The translations under genes and the position numbers were made by a program. Below the pieces are notes generated by a model. The model was not told the origin of the DNA and made no database searches. It worked only from the letters and a program-made list of their open reading frames with translations. A DNA stretch of 33,545 bases from Achromobacter xylosoxidans (GTDB taxonomy: Bacteria; Pseudomonadota; Gammaproteobacteria; Burkholderiales; Burkholderiaceae_B), in NCBI RefSeq assembly GCF_002192695.1, contig NZ_MTLG01000107.1, positions 1 to 33,545 on the forward strand. The letters run 5' to 3'. Positions 1-11,310 of the stretch are shown here, one piece after another (position 1 is the first letter of the stretch; the number at the start of each line of letters is the position of its first letter).

Positions 1-281
1 CGGCGGCCGGCGGCTTCGCGGCCGAGCCGCTGGACGCGGGCGCGTCGGCGTGGCTGGACGGCATGCTGATCGCCGATGAAATGCCGCTGTCGGATTTCTT
101 GCGCGAGCTGGGCCGTTACCGTCCGGGCTTGCTCACATGTTCGGGCGAGGCGGCTGGCCTGCGCGTCGTGGGCGCTTTCCCGCTGATCGACAGCGACCAG
201 GTGCTGGCCATGCTGCAGGAGATCCTGCCGGTGCGCGTGCGCCGCTATACCCGTTATTGGGTGACCGTGGGGCTGGCGTGA
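1..281 (+). CDS. FecR-type anti-sigma/signal transducer, C-terminal fragment (5' end outside window)
   Basis: The frame is open from the first bases (codons begin at position 3) and ends at TGA 279-281, giving the last 92 residues of a protein that starts upstream. The fragment matches the C-terminal periplasmic part of the complete FecR encoded at 3473-4435: both have an 'aspartate-leucine-glycine-arginine-tyrosine' helix (LRELGRYR / VDELGRYR), a GLRV-GAFPL strand, an LPVRV strand and a Tyr-Trp-Thr ending. In FecR proteins this STN-like region contacts the signalling domain of the cognate TonB-dependent receptor, and the protein spans the inner membrane to control a FecI-type sigma factor. 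The next gene, 121 bp downstream on the same strand, is a receptor with such a signalling domain, so this is the transducer of that first module. The missing N-terminus prevents checking the sigma-binding domain. Confidence 0.85.
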   Translation, partial: AAGGFAAEPLDAGASAWLDGMLIADEMPLSDFLRELGRYRPGLLTCSGEAAGLRVVGAFPLIDSDQVLAMLQEILPVRVRRYTRYWVTVGLA

Positions 282-351
282 ACCTGGCGCGGCCGGACTG
301 TTTTGTAACGGCGGCGGCGGATATCCCGATCTCGCGCTTCATGTAGAGCAA

Positions 352-371
352 GCAGCCTGTCTTCAGGCTGC
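352..371 (+). other. Perfect 8-bp stem-loop between fecR fragment and receptor gene
   Basis: GCAGCCTG, loop TCTT, CAGGCTGC. It lies 70 bp after the fecR stop and 31 bp before the receptor start. No run of T follows, so it is not a classical intrinsic terminator. It could reduce read-through or protect the receptor mRNA 5' end. Function is not determined. Confidence 0.45.
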
Positions 372-402
372 GCCGATTCTTCATGAGCCAGGGAACCCAT
401 TC

Positions 403-2865
403 ATGTCTTCTCGTCCCGTCCGCGCCGCGTTCCGCGTCCGCCTTCCCTTGCCGAGCACGGCCTTGAGCGCCGCGCTGCGCTGCGCCCTGCCTGGCGTCAT
501 GGCGGCCGCGCTGTGGCCGGCCGCCGCGCACGCCCAAGCGCCAGCAACCGGGCAGCGCGCCGTCGCCTTCAGCATCGAGGCAGGGCCGCTCAATGCGGCG
601 CTGGGCGCGTTTGGCGTGCAGGCGGGCGTCATGGTGGCGTCCGATCCCGCGCTGACGGCAGGCGCCGTGACCGAGGGCGTGACGGGCACCCATGCCATAG
701 CTGCGGCGCTCCAGCGCCTGCTGGCCGGCACGGGACTGGAGGCCGTGGCCCGCCCCGAGGGCGGCTACCGCCTGCGGCATGCGACGCCAGCCGCGGCGGC
801 GACTCTGGCGCCGGTCACGGTGACGGGCAGCTACGCCACCGCCACGGATGGCACCGGCTCCTACACCTCGCCCGCCGTCACCATCGGCAAGACGGCGCAG
901 GCTCTGAAAGACATACCGCAGTCCATTACGGTGCTGACCCGGCAGCGCATGGACGACCAGGACATGGTCAGCCTGCCGGACGCGGTGAACAATACCGCCG
1001 GCATGGTCGGGGTGCAGGGCGTGGGAGCCGGGGTGGCGATCAACGCCCGCGGCTTTCCGGTGGACCTGCTGCAATACGATGGCGTGTCCTTGCTGCGCAA
1101 CAGCTACAGCCTGGGCAACTGGGAGCAGGACTCGCTGGTGTTCTACGACCGGGTGGAAATCCTGCGCGGCGCGGCCGGCCTGCTGCAGGGCGCGGGCAGC
1201 CCGGGAGGCGCGATCAATCTGGTGCGCAAGCGCGGCGGGGCGGAACCGGCGCTGGCGGTGACGGCCAAGGCCGGATCCTGGGATCACTACGGCCTGCAGC
1301 TGGACGCGGGCAGTCCCTTGAATGCAGCGGGCACGCTGCGCGGCCGCGTCGTGGTCGATGAAGACCAGAGCCATTCCTACATCGACTACGTGTGGGACAA
1401 GACGCGCAACCTGTACGCCGCGCTGGACTACGACATCACTGAGAACACCACGCTGGGCATCGGGATCAGCAACCGCTACAGCCGTTCGCGGCCGATGTTT
1501 GTGGGCTACCCCCGGTACAAGGACGGCGGCGATATCGATCTGCCGCGCTCGACCTTCACGGGCTCGACCTGGAATCGCGCGAAGAACGATCAGACCATTT
1601 TCTACGCCGACCTCGCGCACCGCTTCAACAATGCCTGGCAGTTCAAGCTGGCCGGCGTCGCCATGAACGAAAAGAACACGACCGTGCACCAGCGCGTCGC
1701 CGATGCGGTGAATCCGGATGGCAGCGGCTTGTCTTACGGTGATTTCGGCGTGGACTTCAACAGCAAGCAGCGTGGCCTGGACCTGTCGGTGAGCGGCAAC
1801 TTCACTGCCCTGGGGATGCAGCAGGAAGTCGTGGTGGGCGCCAACTATTCCAAGCTGACCACGCAGGACCGGTTCACGCGCGTCTGGGAAGATGGCGGCA
1901 ATATCTTCGATATCGACCACCACCGGCCGTGGCAGGACATCGACACCATCGCCCAGGCCAGCGGCTATGACGCGCGTAGCGCCTACGACATCCGCCAGAA
2001 GGGCATCTATGGCACCTGGCGCGTCAAGCCGACCGAATCGCTCGCGCTGATCGGCGGCGGGCGCGTAGGCTGGTACGACTACACCTATGCAGGCGGCGGC
2101 AGCGTCACCACGTCCAGTGAGTCAGGGCGCTTCATTCCCTACGCCGGCCTGGTCTACTCGCTGACCGAGAACTGGTCGGCCTATGCCAGCTACACGACGG
2201 TGTTCGAACCGCAGACCGAGCGCAGCGTCGCGGGCAGCCTGCTCAAGCCCATCGAAGGCAACAACTACGAAATCGGCGTCAAGGGCGAATTGGCGGATGG
2301 CCGCGTCAATACGCTGCTGGCATTGTTCCGCTACGACCATAAGAACCGCGCGGTCAACGATTATGTCGCCGGGTTTGCCTGCGATGGCTGGTATTGCTCG
2401 CGCGCGGCAGGCAAGGTCCGCAGCCAGGGCCTGGAGGCCGAGATCTCGGGCGAAGTCATCAAGGGCCTGGAGCTGTACGCGGGCTACACCTACAACACCA
2501 CCAAGTACCTGGACGATCCGGACAATCAGGGCAAGGTCTTCAACACCTGGACGCCCAAGCACATGCTGCGCCTGTGGGCCAACTACCGGCTGCCAGGCGA
2601 CCTGAACCGCCTGAGCGTGGGCGCCGGCGTCAACGCGCAGACGCAGACGATCAGTTCGGATCGCCAGTTCACGCTGGCGGGATTCTCGATCTGGAACGCG
2701 CGCCTGGGCTACCAGGCCACGCCTGAATTGAGCTTCGGGCTGAACCTCAACAACGTGTTCGACAAGAAGTATTACGTGCCCTCGTACAACACGCTGTCCA
2801 GCAACAACTACTACGGCGAGCCGCGCAACGTGATGTTGACGCTGCGCTACGCGCCCAAGCTGTAG
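403..2865 (+). CDS. TonB-dependent siderophore receptor with N-terminal signalling (STN) domain
   Basis: An 820-residue outer-membrane transporter for ferric siderophores that also signals to a FecR/FecI pair. Residues 1-44 form a Sec signal peptide ending in AHA. Residues about 53-125 are an STN domain (FSIEAGPLNAALGAFG), and a TonB-box-like APVTVTG lies near 135-141. A plug domain follows (DIPQSITVLT, then VEILRGAAGLLQG and GGAINLV), and the rest is a 22-strand barrel with alternating aromatic residues. Cys660 and Cys665 probably form an extracellular-loop disulfide. The C-terminus (LTLRYAPKL) lacks the usual terminal Phe but keeps the beta pattern. The ATG at 403 is preceded by AGGGAA. The overall style is FpvA/FauA/FhuE-like; the ligand cannot be assigned. 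It follows a fecR gene, so it is likely iron-regulated and induced by its own ligand. Confidence 0.93.
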   Translation: MSSRPVRAAFRVRLPLPSTALSAALRCALPGVMAAALWPAAAHAQAPATGQRAVAFSIEAGPLNAALGAFGVQAGVMVASDPALTAGAVTEGVTGTHAIAAALQRLLAGTGLEAVARPEGGYRLRHATPAAAATLAPVTVTGSYATATDGTGSYTSPAVTIGKTAQALKDIPQSITVLTRQRMDDQDMVSLPDAVNNTAGMVGVQGVGAGVAINARGFPVDLLQYDGVSLLRNSYSLGNWEQDSLVFYDRVEILRGAAGLLQGAGSPGGAINLVRKRGGAEPALAVTAKAGSWDHYGLQLDAGSPLNAAGTLRGRVVVDEDQSHSYIDYVWDKTRNLYAALDYDITENTTLGIGISNRYSRSRPMFVGYPRYKDGGDIDLPRSTFTGSTWNRAKNDQTIFYADLAHRFNNAWQFKLAGVAMNEKNTTVHQRVADAVNPDGSGLSYGDFGVDFNSKQRGLDLSVSGNFTALGMQQEVVVGANYSKLTTQDRFTRVWEDGGNIFDIDHHRPWQDIDTIAQASGYDARSAYDIRQKGIYGTWRVKPTESLALIGGGRVGWYDYTYAGGGSVTTSSESGRFIPYAGLVYSLTENWSAYASYTTVFEPQTERSVAGSLLKPIEGNNYEIGVKGELADGRVNTLLALFRYDHKNRAVNDYVAGFACDGWYCSRAAGKVRSQGLEAEISGEVIKGLELYAGYTYNTTKYLDDPDNQGKVFNTWTPKHMLRLWANYRLPGDLNRLSVGAGVNAQTQTISSDRQFTLAGFSIWNARLGYQATPELSFGLNLNNVFDKKYYVPSYNTLSSNNYYGEPRNVMLTLRYAPKL

Positions 2866-2885
2866 CGCGGGCCGCGGACGCGAGA

Positions 2886-2902
2886 GCGCCCAGGCCGGGC
2901 GC
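2886..2902 (+). terminator. Possible terminator hairpin after first receptor gene
   Basis: GCGCCC, loop AGGCC, GGGCGC, starting 20 bp after the receptor stop codon and before the AT-rich sigma-gene promoter region. There is no T-tract, so an intrinsic terminator is only possible. Confidence 0.4.
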
Positions 2903-2915
2903 ACGGATGCGATAG

Positions 2916-2940
2916 AATATAAATGGTTCCTATTTACATT
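2916..2940 (+). promoter_or_regulatory. AT-rich inverted repeat upstream of fecI-type gene, candidate Fur box
   Basis: Arms AATATAAAT (2916-2924) and ATTTACATT (2932-2940) are inverted repeats matching at 8 of 9 positions around a 7-bp spacer. The segment is conspicuously AT-rich in a very GC-rich window and ends 17 bp before the TTG start of the sigma factor gene. FecI-family genes are usually repressed by Fur-iron at such a place. The match to the classical GATAATGATAATCATTATC consensus is only partial, so the Fur assignment is inference. Confidence 0.5.
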
Positions 2941-2957
2941 CTATTGCCAGGTGCGCC

Positions 2958-3476
2958 TTGCCTACGCCCGATTCTCCGCCCGCCGATACCGTCGCGAAAA
3001 TCTATCGTGACCATCACGGCTGGCTGTCGGTCTGGCTGCGCAAGAAGCTGGGCAACTCCTTCGACGCGGCGGACCTGGCCCACGATACCTTCGTGCGGCT
3101 GTTGGCCGGGCGGCGCAGGGCCGACGCGGGCGCCGAGCCGCGCGCGTTGCTGACCCACATTGCGAAGGGCCTGGTGGTGGACCACTGGCGCCGGCGGGCG
3201 CTGGAAGAGGCCTATCTGGCCGCGGTGGCGCAATTGCCCGAGCAGCAGGCGCCTTCGCCCGAAGCGCGCGCCCTGATCCTGGAAACCCTGCACGCCATCG
3301 ATGCGGCGTTGCGGACGCTGCCGACCAAAACGCGCGAGATCTTCCTGATGTCGCAGTTCGACGGCATGGGCTACGACGCGATCGCGCAAAGCCTGGGCGT
3401 GTCGCTGTCCACGGTCAAGCGCCATGTGCAGGCGGCGCTGACCGCATGCCTGATCGCAAGCCAGGCCGACGCGTGA
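2958..3476 (+). CDS. ECF RNA polymerase sigma factor, FecI family
   Basis: A 172-residue ECF sigma factor. Region 2 covers about residues 12-75 (YRDHHGWLSVWLRKKLG then DAADLAHDTFVRLL, the family hallmark). Region 4 covers about 112-160 (LPTKTREIFLMSQFDGMGYDAIAQSLGVS is the recognition core). Such factors are held by FecR and released when the outer-membrane receptor binds its siderophore; they then transcribe the receptor gene. The start is TTG at 2958, six bases after an AGG; no ATG or GTG is available in frame close upstream. The downstream fecR overlaps its stop codon. Family assignment is secure; which of the two neighbouring receptors it serves is inferred from gene order (the one at 4532). 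Confidence 0.92.
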   Translation: MPTPDSPPADTVAKIYRDHHGWLSVWLRKKLGNSFDAADLAHDTFVRLLAGRRRADAGAEPRALLTHIAKGLVVDHWRRRALEEAYLAAVAQLPEQQAPSPEARALILETLHAIDAALRTLPTKTREIFLMSQFDGMGYDAIAQSLGVSLSTVKRHVQAALTACLIASQADA

Positions 3477-4435
3477 TCGATCCCGCCATCTTGAAGGAAG
3501 CGGCCGGCTGGCTGGTGCGCTTCCAATCCGAGACCTTGTCGCCGTCGGACCGCGAGTCCTTCGACCGCTGGCGCGGCCGCAGCGCCGCGCATGCCGCCGC
3601 CTGGCAGCGCGCCGAAGACATGCTGCGTGGATTCGGCCAGGTGCCGCCGCGGATCGCCGGCGATGCCTTGCGGCGGGTGGATCGTCCGGGACGCCGGCAG
3701 GCGCTGCGGGCGCTGGCTGGCTTGTTGGTGCTGGGACCGGCGGCTTGGCTGGCCGGACGCGAGCTGCCCTGGCGCGAATGGAGCGCGGATGCGCGCACCG
3801 CGACTGGCGAACAGCGCCGCATGGAGTTGGCCGACGGCACGCAGTTGGTGCTCAACACGGCCAGCGCGGTCGATATCGAACACACCGCAAGGCAGCGCAC
3901 ATTGTGGCTGCGGGCGGGCGAAATCCTGCTGACCACGGGCCGCGACTCGCCGCAGCTGCAGCGGCCCTTTGTCGTCCAGACCGCGCAGGGCGCGATACGC
4001 GCGCTGGGCACGCGCTTCATGGTGCGCGACGAAGGCGACGCCGTGCGCGTGGCGGTGTTCGAGGGCGCAGTGGAGATCCGGCCCAAGTCGGCGGAGGCCG
4101 GCGCCACGGTGCTGCCGGCGGGGCAGCAGACCGTCTTCAATGGGCGCGAGGTGCAGCCCCAGGCGGCGGTGGACGCCACGGCCGCCTCATGGGAGCAAGG
4201 CATGCTCGCCGTGCGCGACTGGCGGCTGGCGGACCTGGTGGATGAGCTGGGCCGGTATCGCCGGGGCGTGCTGCGCTGCGATCCCGCGGTGGCGGGGCTG
4301 CGGGTATCGGGGGCTTTCCCCTTGAACGATACCGATGCCAGCTTGCGGCTGCTGGAAAAGACCCTGCCCGTGAGAGTGAGCCGGATCACGCCGTACTGGA
4401 CCACGGTTGCTGCCCGCGCCGGCGTTACAAATTAA
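3473..4435 (+). CDS. FecR family transmembrane anti-sigma/signal transducer
   Basis: About 320 residues. Residues 10-50 are the DUF4880-type cytoplasmic domain that binds the sigma factor (EAAGWLVRFQSE, then SAAHAAAWQRAEDML). A single membrane segment follows at about 78-95 (ALRALAGLLVLGPAAWLAG), and the periplasmic FecR domain (GEQRRMELADGTQLVLNTAS, then a conserved ALGTRFMVR) lies at about 105-205. A C-terminal STN-like module (VDELGRYR, GAFPL, LPVRV) closes the protein. I chose GTG 3473 because it overlaps the sigma stop as GTGA, a common coupling pattern. ATG 3446 in the same frame adds nine residues and overlaps fecI by 31 bp, so it remains possible. It transduces the signal from the receptor encoded next. 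Its C-terminal part is clearly paralogous to the fragment at the left edge. Confidence 0.9.
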   Translation: MIDPAILKEAAGWLVRFQSETLSPSDRESFDRWRGRSAAHAAAWQRAEDMLRGFGQVPPRIAGDALRRVDRPGRRQALRALAGLLVLGPAAWLAGRELPWREWSADARTATGEQRRMELADGTQLVLNTASAVDIEHTARQRTLWLRAGEILLTTGRDSPQLQRPFVVQTAQGAIRALGTRFMVRDEGDAVRVAVFEGAVEIRPKSAEAGATVLPAGQQTVFNGREVQPQAAVDATAASWEQGMLAVRDWRLADLVDELGRYRRGVLRCDPAVAGLRVSGAFPLNDTDASLRLLEKTLPVRVSRITPYWTTVAARAGVTN

Positions 4436-4531
4436 TCGCAGTCGGGCTGAACCTTTTTTCCGCTTCGTCCGGTGTACCGGGTGAACCGCCGCGTACCGCG
4501 CGCCACCCAGACCCTTACGAAGGATAGCTTC

Positions 4532-6997
4532 ATGGTTTCCCGAATCTCCCGTCCGCCACGCCCGGCCCGTGGAACAGCGGTCCTGCCGCCGCTGGCGGCG
4601 ATGCTGCGGGCCGCCGGCATGGGCTTGGCCCTGCTGGCCGCGACGGGGACGGCGCCGCCAGCGCTGGCCGCCGACGCCGTCAGCGCGGCGGCGCGCAAGT
4701 CCTACGCGATCCCGGCAGGCCCTCTGGGCGATGCGCTGGCCAGGTTCGCCGCCGCCGCGGGCGTGCCGCTGTCGTTCGATCCGGCCATGGTGTCGGGACT
4801 GGACAGCAACGGACTGGACGGCGACTACACCGTGAAGGAAGGCTTCTCTCGTTTGCTGTCAGGGTCGGGCTATGGTTTGTCGGAGCAGGGCGGCGGAGCC
4901 TATTCGCTGCGCAAGCTGCCGTCGGGGTCCGATGAGTCGGCGACCGTGCTGCCCGCGGTCACCGTCGCCGGCGCCGGTGCGGCTCCTTTCGCCTTGCCGG
5001 CGGAATACGAGGGCGGCCAGGTGGCCCGGGGCGGACGCCTGGGACTGCTGGGCAACCGCGACGTGATGGATACGCCGTTCAGCGTCACCAACTACACCTC
5101 GGACCTGCTGGCGAACCGTCAGGCGGTAACGCTGGCCGACGCGCTGAACGTCGAACCCTCGGTGCGCTTTACCGGACAGATCGGCGGCGTGACCGACTCG
5201 TTCTACATCCGGGGCTTTCCCATCGGCGAAGGCAATCTGGGCGAAATCGCCTTTGACGGCGTTTATGGCGTGGCGCCCAACTATCACGTCTTCACCGATT
5301 ACATCGAACGGGTCGAAGTGCTGAAAGGGCCGGCCGCGCTGCTGTACGGCATGTCGCCCAACAGCGGCGTGGGCGGCGTGATCAACATGGTGCCCAAGCG
5401 GGCGCTGCCGCAGGATCTGAGCCGCGTGTCCGCCGACTATGTGGGCGACTCGCAATTCGGCGCGCGCGCGGACCTGAGCCGCCGCTTCGGCAAGGACGGG
5501 GAGTGGGGTGTGCGCGTCAACGGCATGCACCGCCAGGGCGATACGCCGCTGGACAATCTGTATTCGCGCACCGACATCGGCGCGCTGTCGCTGGACTACC
5601 AGGGCGAGCGGCTGCGTGCCTCGCTGGACCTGCTGACGCAGAATGAAAAGATCGACGCGCCCACGCGGCCCTTTCTGGTGGCCGCCGGCATAGACGTGCC
5701 GCATGCGGCCGACGGACGGCGCAACGCCACCCAGCCCTGGGGCTGGTGGAAGTCAGACGGGCAATCGGCCCTGCTGCGGGTCGAGTACGACATCAGTGAC
5801 CGCCTGACGGTGTTCGCCGACGCGGGCGGCTCGGACACGAACGTGTCACGTCTGTCGGACCAGACGCCCACCATCGTCAACGCGGCGGGCGACACGGTGG
5901 TCACGCCGAACAACTTCAGGTTCGAGGTCAACCGCAGCACCTACAACGCAGGCCTGCGCGCCAAGCTGGACACAGGCCCGGTGCGCCATGCCATCAGCTT
6001 CATGGGCAGCCTGTACAGCGACCGGAATTCGCAGGCCAGCGTGATGGGTACGCCGCTCACGTCGAACATCTACCATCCGATCACGCGGCCGGAGCAACAT
6101 ATCCCGGCGCCGGCCAACGTACCCAAGATTTCCTCTTCCGATCTTTCCGGTTTGGCGCTGGCCGATACGCTCAGTATCCTGGACGAGCGCGCGCAACTGA
6201 CCCTGGGCGTGCGCCAGCAGCGCATCCAATCCCGCAATTTCAACGCCACGACCGGCGCGCGCACCGTCAGCTATGACGAAAGCGCGACCACGCCGCTGGC
6301 GGGCATCGTCATCAAGCCCTGGAGCAATGTCTCGCTGTACGCCAACTACATCGAAGGCCTGAGCAAGGGCGACGTGGCGCCGGCCACCGCATCCAATGCC
6401 GGCCAGGTGTTCAAGCCCTACAAGGCCAGGCAGAAGGAAGTGGGCGTGAAGGTGGACCTGGACAGCGCCATGCTGACCGTGAGCGCCTTTGAGATCACCA
6501 AGCCCAGCGGCCAGTTGACCAACGGCGTGTACGGCGCGGACAGCGAGCAGCGCAATCGCGGCCTGGAACTGAATCTGGCCGGCGAACCGTGGCGCGGCCT
6601 GCGCCTGCTGGGCGGCGTGACCTGGCTGGACGCGGAACTGACGCGCGCCGGCAATAGTGCCCTGGTCGGCAACCGGCCCGTGGGCGTGCCCAAGGTGTCG
6701 GTGAACCTGGGCGCGGAATGGGATACGCCGTGGGTCGCGGGCCTGACCCTGACCGGCAGCATGATGCACACCGGCAGCGAATACATCAATCAGGCCAACA
6801 CCCAGTCGGTGCCGTCGTGGACCACGTTCGACCTGGGCGCGCGCTATGCCACCAAGGTCCATGGCAAGGACATCACGCTGCGCGCCAATGTGGTCAATGT
6901 GTTCAACCGGGCTTACTGGTCGGGCGTGGCCTCGTACGGCACGATTTCCCAAGGGGTGCCGCGCACGCTGATGCTGTCCGCGTCGATGGACTTCTGA
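4532..6997 (+). CDS. TonB-dependent siderophore receptor with STN domain (second module)
   Basis: An 821-residue ferric-siderophore transporter and signalling receptor. The ATG at 4532 is chosen because AAGGA lies 7 bp upstream; an in-frame GTG at 4472 has no such site. Residues 1 to about 47 are a signal peptide (ending PALA), and 57-125 an STN domain (YAIPAGPLGDALARFAAAAG). A TonB-box-like PAVTVAG follows near residue 145, then the plug (FSVTNYTSDLL, VEVLKGPAALLYG, GGVINMVPKR). A long beta-barrel ends in the canonical terminal phenylalanine (SASMDF). The style resembles ferrichrome/catecholate receptors (FcuA, Fiu), but the ligand is not determinable. It directly follows fecI-fecR and ends only 6 bp from the convergent GntR gene. 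Confidence 0.94.
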   Translation: MVSRISRPPRPARGTAVLPPLAAMLRAAGMGLALLAATGTAPPALAADAVSAAARKSYAIPAGPLGDALARFAAAAGVPLSFDPAMVSGLDSNGLDGDYTVKEGFSRLLSGSGYGLSEQGGGAYSLRKLPSGSDESATVLPAVTVAGAGAAPFALPAEYEGGQVARGGRLGLLGNRDVMDTPFSVTNYTSDLLANRQAVTLADALNVEPSVRFTGQIGGVTDSFYIRGFPIGEGNLGEIAFDGVYGVAPNYHVFTDYIERVEVLKGPAALLYGMSPNSGVGGVINMVPKRALPQDLSRVSADYVGDSQFGARADLSRRFGKDGEWGVRVNGMHRQGDTPLDNLYSRTDIGALSLDYQGERLRASLDLLTQNEKIDAPTRPFLVAAGIDVPHAADGRRNATQPWGWWKSDGQSALLRVEYDISDRLTVFADAGGSDTNVSRLSDQTPTIVNAAGDTVVTPNNFRFEVNRSTYNAGLRAKLDTGPVRHAISFMGSLYSDRNSQASVMGTPLTSNIYHPITRPEQHIPAPANVPKISSSDLSGLALADTLSILDERAQLTLGVRQQRIQSRNFNATTGARTVSYDESATTPLAGIVIKPWSNVSLYANYIEGLSKGDVAPATASNAGQVFKPYKARQKEVGVKVDLDSAMLTVSAFEITKPSGQLTNGVYGADSEQRNRGLELNLAGEPWRGLRLLGGVTWLDAELTRAGNSALVGNRPVGVPKVSVNLGAEWDTPWVAGLTLTGSMMHTGSEYINQANTQSVPSWTTFDLGARYATKVHGKDITLRANVVNVFNRAYWSGVASYGTISQGVPRTLMLSASMDF

Positions 6998-7003
6998 TCG
7001 GCG

Positions 7004-7896
7004 TTAGGAGGCCAGCAGCCCGCTGATGCGGGCCAGGTTGTCCAGCGTGCTGCGCAGGTGGTCCGCCAGCTGCGCAGCGGCCTCTTCGTTGCGTTCGTGT
7101 TCCAGCAGCTCCAGGATGGCCAGGTGCTGGTCGCAATGCTGCCTGTAGCGGCTGCGGTCCTGCATGGAACGGTACGAAAGCAGGCGGCGCACGCGGTTGA
7201 CGCGCCTGATGGCGTCGATGAAGAAGGGATTGCCCGAGGCCTCCACCAGCGACTCATGGAAGCGCACGCCGCGCTCGTGCAGCTGGTCGGCGGTGTCGGT
7301 GGCGATGCCGCCGTCCAGCAGATGCTTTTCGGCGGCGCGGCAGCGCGCCAGCACCTGCTTGTCGATGCGAAAGCCCGGTTCCAGCAGGGCCGCCGGCTCC
7401 AGCGCCAGCCGCAGGCGGTAGGACTGCAGCAGACTGTCGGGCGTGGTCATCATGGATGAAAACTCCCAGCCGTAGCCGGGCCTGCGCTGCGCCCAGCCTT
7501 CTTGCGCGATACGTCCCAGCAAGGCCTGCGTCTGCGCGCTCGTCAGGCCATAGCGCGCCCGCAGCAGCGCCTCGCTGCATTGCACGGGCAGTTCGCCGCG
7601 CAGCAATTCGTCGGCCAGCGTGAAGTAGCTGTGCGTGACGATGTCGTCGACGGATGGCGGCGCGGCATCCTCGTGCCAGTCCGCCAGCGCAGCGTGATCC
7701 TGTTCCAGGAAATAGCCGCGGTTCGGCTTGCGCGAGACCACGCCGCGCTGCTCCAGCATGCCGAGCGCGTCGTTGACCGGCGAGCGCGACAGGCGCAGCC
7801 GGTCTGCGATCTTTTGCGCGGTCAGGTGCGCGCCCGCGGACAGGCGGTCTTCCTGGATCAGCGCCAGGATTTTGGCGACGGTATTGGTCTGGGCGC

Positions 7897-7900
<4 letters not shown>
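7004..7900 (-). CDS. GntR-type regulator with FCD domain and two winged helices
   Basis: A 298-residue transcription factor. Residues 5-65 form a GntR winged helix (LTAQKIADRLRLSRSPVNDAL, then GVVSRKPNRGYFL). Residues about 88-148 look like a second winged helix (ADELLRGELP, RARYGLTSAQTQALLGRIAQEGW, then a wing RRPGYGWEF). Residues 155-295 are an FCD effector domain with the expected metal-type histidines H215, H259 and H281 (VRFHESLVEASGNPFF; QHLAILELLEHER). FCD regulators bind small carboxylates, often with a metal. Its ATG overlaps the stop of the upstream aconitase gene (ATGA), so it is co-translated and probably controls that gene in response to a tri- or dicarboxylate. The effector is inferred from context only. 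Confidence 0.88.
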
Positions 7901-10530
<2,630 letters not shown>

Positions 10531-10541
10531 GGCCGCTATTT

Positions 10542-10567
10542 TTGCATATTGAACCGTCAAAATGCAA
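10542..10567 (-). promoter_or_regulatory. Inverted repeat in the acnA leader, candidate operator and promoter
   Basis: TTGCAT (10542-10547) and ATGCAA (10562-10567) form an inverted repeat with a 14-bp spacer in an AT-rich patch just upstream of the acnA start. On the minus strand the spacer contains TTGACG, a good -35 hexamer, though no clear -10 is present. It is a plausible operator for the co-transcribed GntR/FCD protein, giving acnA its own promoter independent of the upstream TetR gene. Assignment is inference. Confidence 0.4.
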
Positions 10568-10623
10568 TTAGTGAGGTGGGGCCAGATGACCTGGGGCTCG
10601 TCCCAGGGGGGCTGGGCGTCCTT

Positions 10624-10640
10624 CCCGCCGTGAGGGCGGG
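10624..10640 (-). terminator. Possible weak terminator hairpin after the TetR gene
   Basis: CCCGCC, loop GTGAG, GGCGGG, abutting the TAG stop of the TetR gene on the minus strand. It has no T-tract. It may reduce read-through from tetR into acnA. Confidence 0.35.
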
Positions 10641-11237
10641 CTAGCGCGTGACGGCGTCCAGCGCGCTCAGGGCAGGCGGGATCATGGCCAGCAGGCGGGC
10701 CTTGCCCACCCCATCCCTGGCTTGCACCGACAGGCCGTGCAGCACGACGGCGTAGTAGTCGCCCAAGGCCTGCACATCGGTGTCGGGCTTGAGTTCGCCC
10801 GCCTTCAACGCGGCTTCGAGCCGGTCGATGATGGATTGCGTGCGCGCCTTGCGATGGGTGGTGAGCCACGCCATGACCGCTTCGTTTTCGGCGGCGTAAT
10901 TGGTGGCGGCCGACACCACCATGCAGCCTTGCGGACGGCCGCGCCGGGTATAGGTGGCCACCGCGTCGGCCAGCAGCTTGGTGATGGCGTCGCGCACGCC
11001 CTCGGCGCCTTCCAGGGCCTTTTCGGCGAAGGCGCCGTCGCCTGCCTCGTAGCGCGCCACGGCTTCGCGGAACAGGTCCTGCTTGGAGCCGAAAGCGGCA
11101 TAGAGCCGCGCGGAGGCCAACCCCGTCGCCGCCACCAGGTCCGCCATCGAAGTGCCCTCGTAACCCTGCTTCCAGAACGCAAGCATTGCTTGCTGAAGCG
11201 CCAGGTCGCGGTCGAATTCTCTGGGTCTGCCTGCCAT
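10641..11237 (-). CDS. TetR/AcrR family transcriptional regulator
   Basis: A 198-residue repressor. The N-terminal DNA-binding domain spans residues 5-50 (REFDRDLALQQAMLAFWKQGYEGTSMADLVAATGLASARLYAAFGS in outline, with the TetR signature T-S-M-A-D-L-V). The remaining helical domain, with a C-M-V-V segment (GCMVVSAATNYAAE) and dimerisation helices, resembles the TetR_C subgroup that follows a KxDLFREAV helix. It is divergent from the isomerase/hydrolase operon and the 133-bp gap contains a perfect palindrome overlapping that operon's promoter. It most likely represses the operon and itself, and is released by a pathway metabolite. The start is ATG 11237; I see no strong SD. Confidence 0.9.
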   Translation of the reverse strand: MAGRPREFDRDLALQQAMLAFWKQGYEGTSMADLVAATGLASARLYAAFGSKQDLFREAVARYEAGDGAFAEKALEGAEGVRDAITKLLADAVATYTRRGRPQGCMVVSAATNYAAENEAVMAWLTTHRKARTQSIIDRLEAALKAGELKPDTDVQALGDYYAVVLHGLSVQARDGVGKARLLAMIPPALSALDAVTR

Positions 11238-11310
11238 GACGGTCTCGTTGAAATGAACTGAGCCGCAGTGTAACGCCGCATGTGCGCAGCCAGGCGCGCG
11301 GAGCCTGCGC

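Noticed and set aside
133..1923. Long open frame on the minus strand opposite the first receptor (596 codons)
   Set aside because: It is antisense to a complete, domain-rich receptor gene. Its translation is Arg/Ala/His-rich without domains, a known artefact of GC-rich DNA.
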